Shown in pieces: positions 63,062-64,000 of a DNA stretch of 64,000 bases (positions are counted from its first letter, which is position 1; each line of letters starts with the position of its first letter). The notes under the pieces are model-generated. The model did no database searches. It was not told the DNA's origin and saw only the letters and a list, made by a program, of their open reading frames with translations. A program made the position numbers and the translations under genes. This stretch comes from Carallia brachiata (lineage: Eukaryota; Streptophyta; Magnoliopsida; Malpighiales; Rhizophoraceae), in contig JADCRB010000078.1 in NCBI GenBank assembly GCA_021464245.1, forward strand, positions 1,365,717 to 1,429,716, read 5' to 3'.

Positions 63062-64000
63062 AGGGAATAAAAGTCAATTTGACTCACTACATTTTACTTT
63101 ATTTTAAATTTCACCCATAACATTTTTTTTAGTTAAATTTGGTCCATAACGTTACGTTCGTTAGTCTAATTTGGTCCTTCCGTCCATAATGCCGTTAACT
63201 CTGCTGACGTGACATGACGGAGTTTGACACGTCAACAATTTTTCCACGTCAGCATATCACGTCAACATCTGTTGCTGACGTGGCATAGGTATAAAGGCTA
63301 ATTTGACTCACAATGTTTCAGCGTATTTTAAATTTCACCCATAACGTTTTTTATGGTTAAAATTGGTCCATAACGTTATATCTTTTAGTCTAATTTGATT
63401 TTTTCGTACATAACATCGTTAACTTCGCTGATGTAGCGTAACAGAATTTGACACGTCATTAATTTTTTTCCAAAGAGATGGCTCTGTACTGGCAATGCTA
63501 ATGGTGGTTGGAGGCGACGGCAATAATTTGATGAGGAAATAGTGACAACAACAGAAAAGAAAAAATTTAAAAATAAAATTAACAATGACTTTTGTTGAAT
63601 TTTATTAATTTATTTTTTTTGCTAAAAAAACAAAAGTATTCAAGTGGATATATATTTATGAATTTTAGTTTTTTATTTTGTTTAAATTTATAGAGTGTGA
63701 TTTTCAGTATAAATGTTTGGTTTGAATTTTAAAATTTTACTGCAAACGTGACATGTTGATATAGACGAAAATTATTGATGTGTCATACTCTGTCGCATCA
63801 TATTTGCTGAGTTAACGACGTTATGTACGAAAAGATCAAATTAGACTAAAAGATATAACGTTATGGGTCAATTTTAATCATAAAAAAACGTTATGGGTGA
63901 AATTTAAAATAAGCTGAAACTTTGTGGGTCAAATTAGCCTTTATACTTATGCCACGTCAGTAACAGATGTTGACGTGGCATGCTAATGTGGAAAAATTGC
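63062..64000. mobile_element. Large inverted-repeat element truncated by the window edge
   Basis: The arm at 63236-63475 (CAATTTTTCCACGTCAGCAT onward) is repeated in inverted orientation at 64000-63735, with shared blocks CACGTCAACATCTGTT, TTTAAATTTCACCCATAACG and AACGTTATATCTTTTAGTC. The left flank 63062-63235 is a direct, diverged copy of the inner half of that arm (GACTCAC, TTTCACCCATAAC, GTCCATAACGTTA, GACACGTCA), so each arm is internally duplicated. The matching outer part on the right should lie just beyond 64000. There is no ORF. The superfamily cannot be fixed without the right end and target duplication. Confidence 0.75.

Noticed and set aside
1..64000. tRNA, rRNA and CRISPR features
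   Set aside because: I looked for tRNA T-loop/B-box-like motifs and regular spacer arrays and saw none that were convincing; a covariance-model search would be needed for certainty.

Overview
The window is nuclear DNA of a flowering plant, most likely a eudicot. It has very AT-rich intergenic sequence, GT-AG introns, angiosperm-specific protein families and a dense mix of plant transposable elements. I cannot name the species from the sequence. There are no tRNA, rRNA or CRISPR features that I can support.

Three host genes are recognisable, all on the minus strand. (1) 6267..3287 is a five-exon PHD-finger gene of the MALE STERILITY 1 / MMD1 / At1g33420 group. (2) 25894..19163 is an eight-exon MACPF-domain gene of the plant CAD1/NSL1/At1g14780 group, with a 3.6 kb second intron. 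(3) 47861..44489 is a three-exon class II trehalose-phosphate synthase closest to TPS6. Each gene is otherwise intact in splice sites and family motifs, but each carries one apparent single-base deletion that breaks the frame. The three genes look functionally unrelated and do not form a cluster.

The rest is transposon-derived or featureless. In order: a long-TIR MITE with a perfect 9-bp target duplication at 10.0-10.4 kb (Mutator type); a 5'-truncated LINE with poly(A) and an 11-bp target duplication at 14.15-16.77 kb; a tandem array of a gutted LTR retrotransposon (LTR-internal-LTR-internal-LTR) at 27.4-33.6 kb containing a near-identical 2.6-kb tandem duplication; a 0.95-kb direct duplication at 37.8-39.75 kb; a hairpin MITE at 40.4 kb; a short retroposed fragment with a 13-bp target duplication at 51.2 kb; a 6.3-kb PIF/Harbinger element at 53.9-60.2 kb with decayed Myb/SANT-like and DDE-transposase genes and a TAA target duplication; a 1.33-kb hAT-type element at 60.7-62.0 kb with an 8-bp target duplication and GC-rich subterminal repeats; an RNase H fragment of a second LINE at 62.7-63.1 kb; and one arm plus part of the other of a large inverted-repeat element running off the right edge.

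I did not find a convincing new biological system. The most useful observations are the shared single-base frameshifts (assembly quality or decay), the tandem LTR array, and several elements with exact target-site duplications that can serve as type copies.
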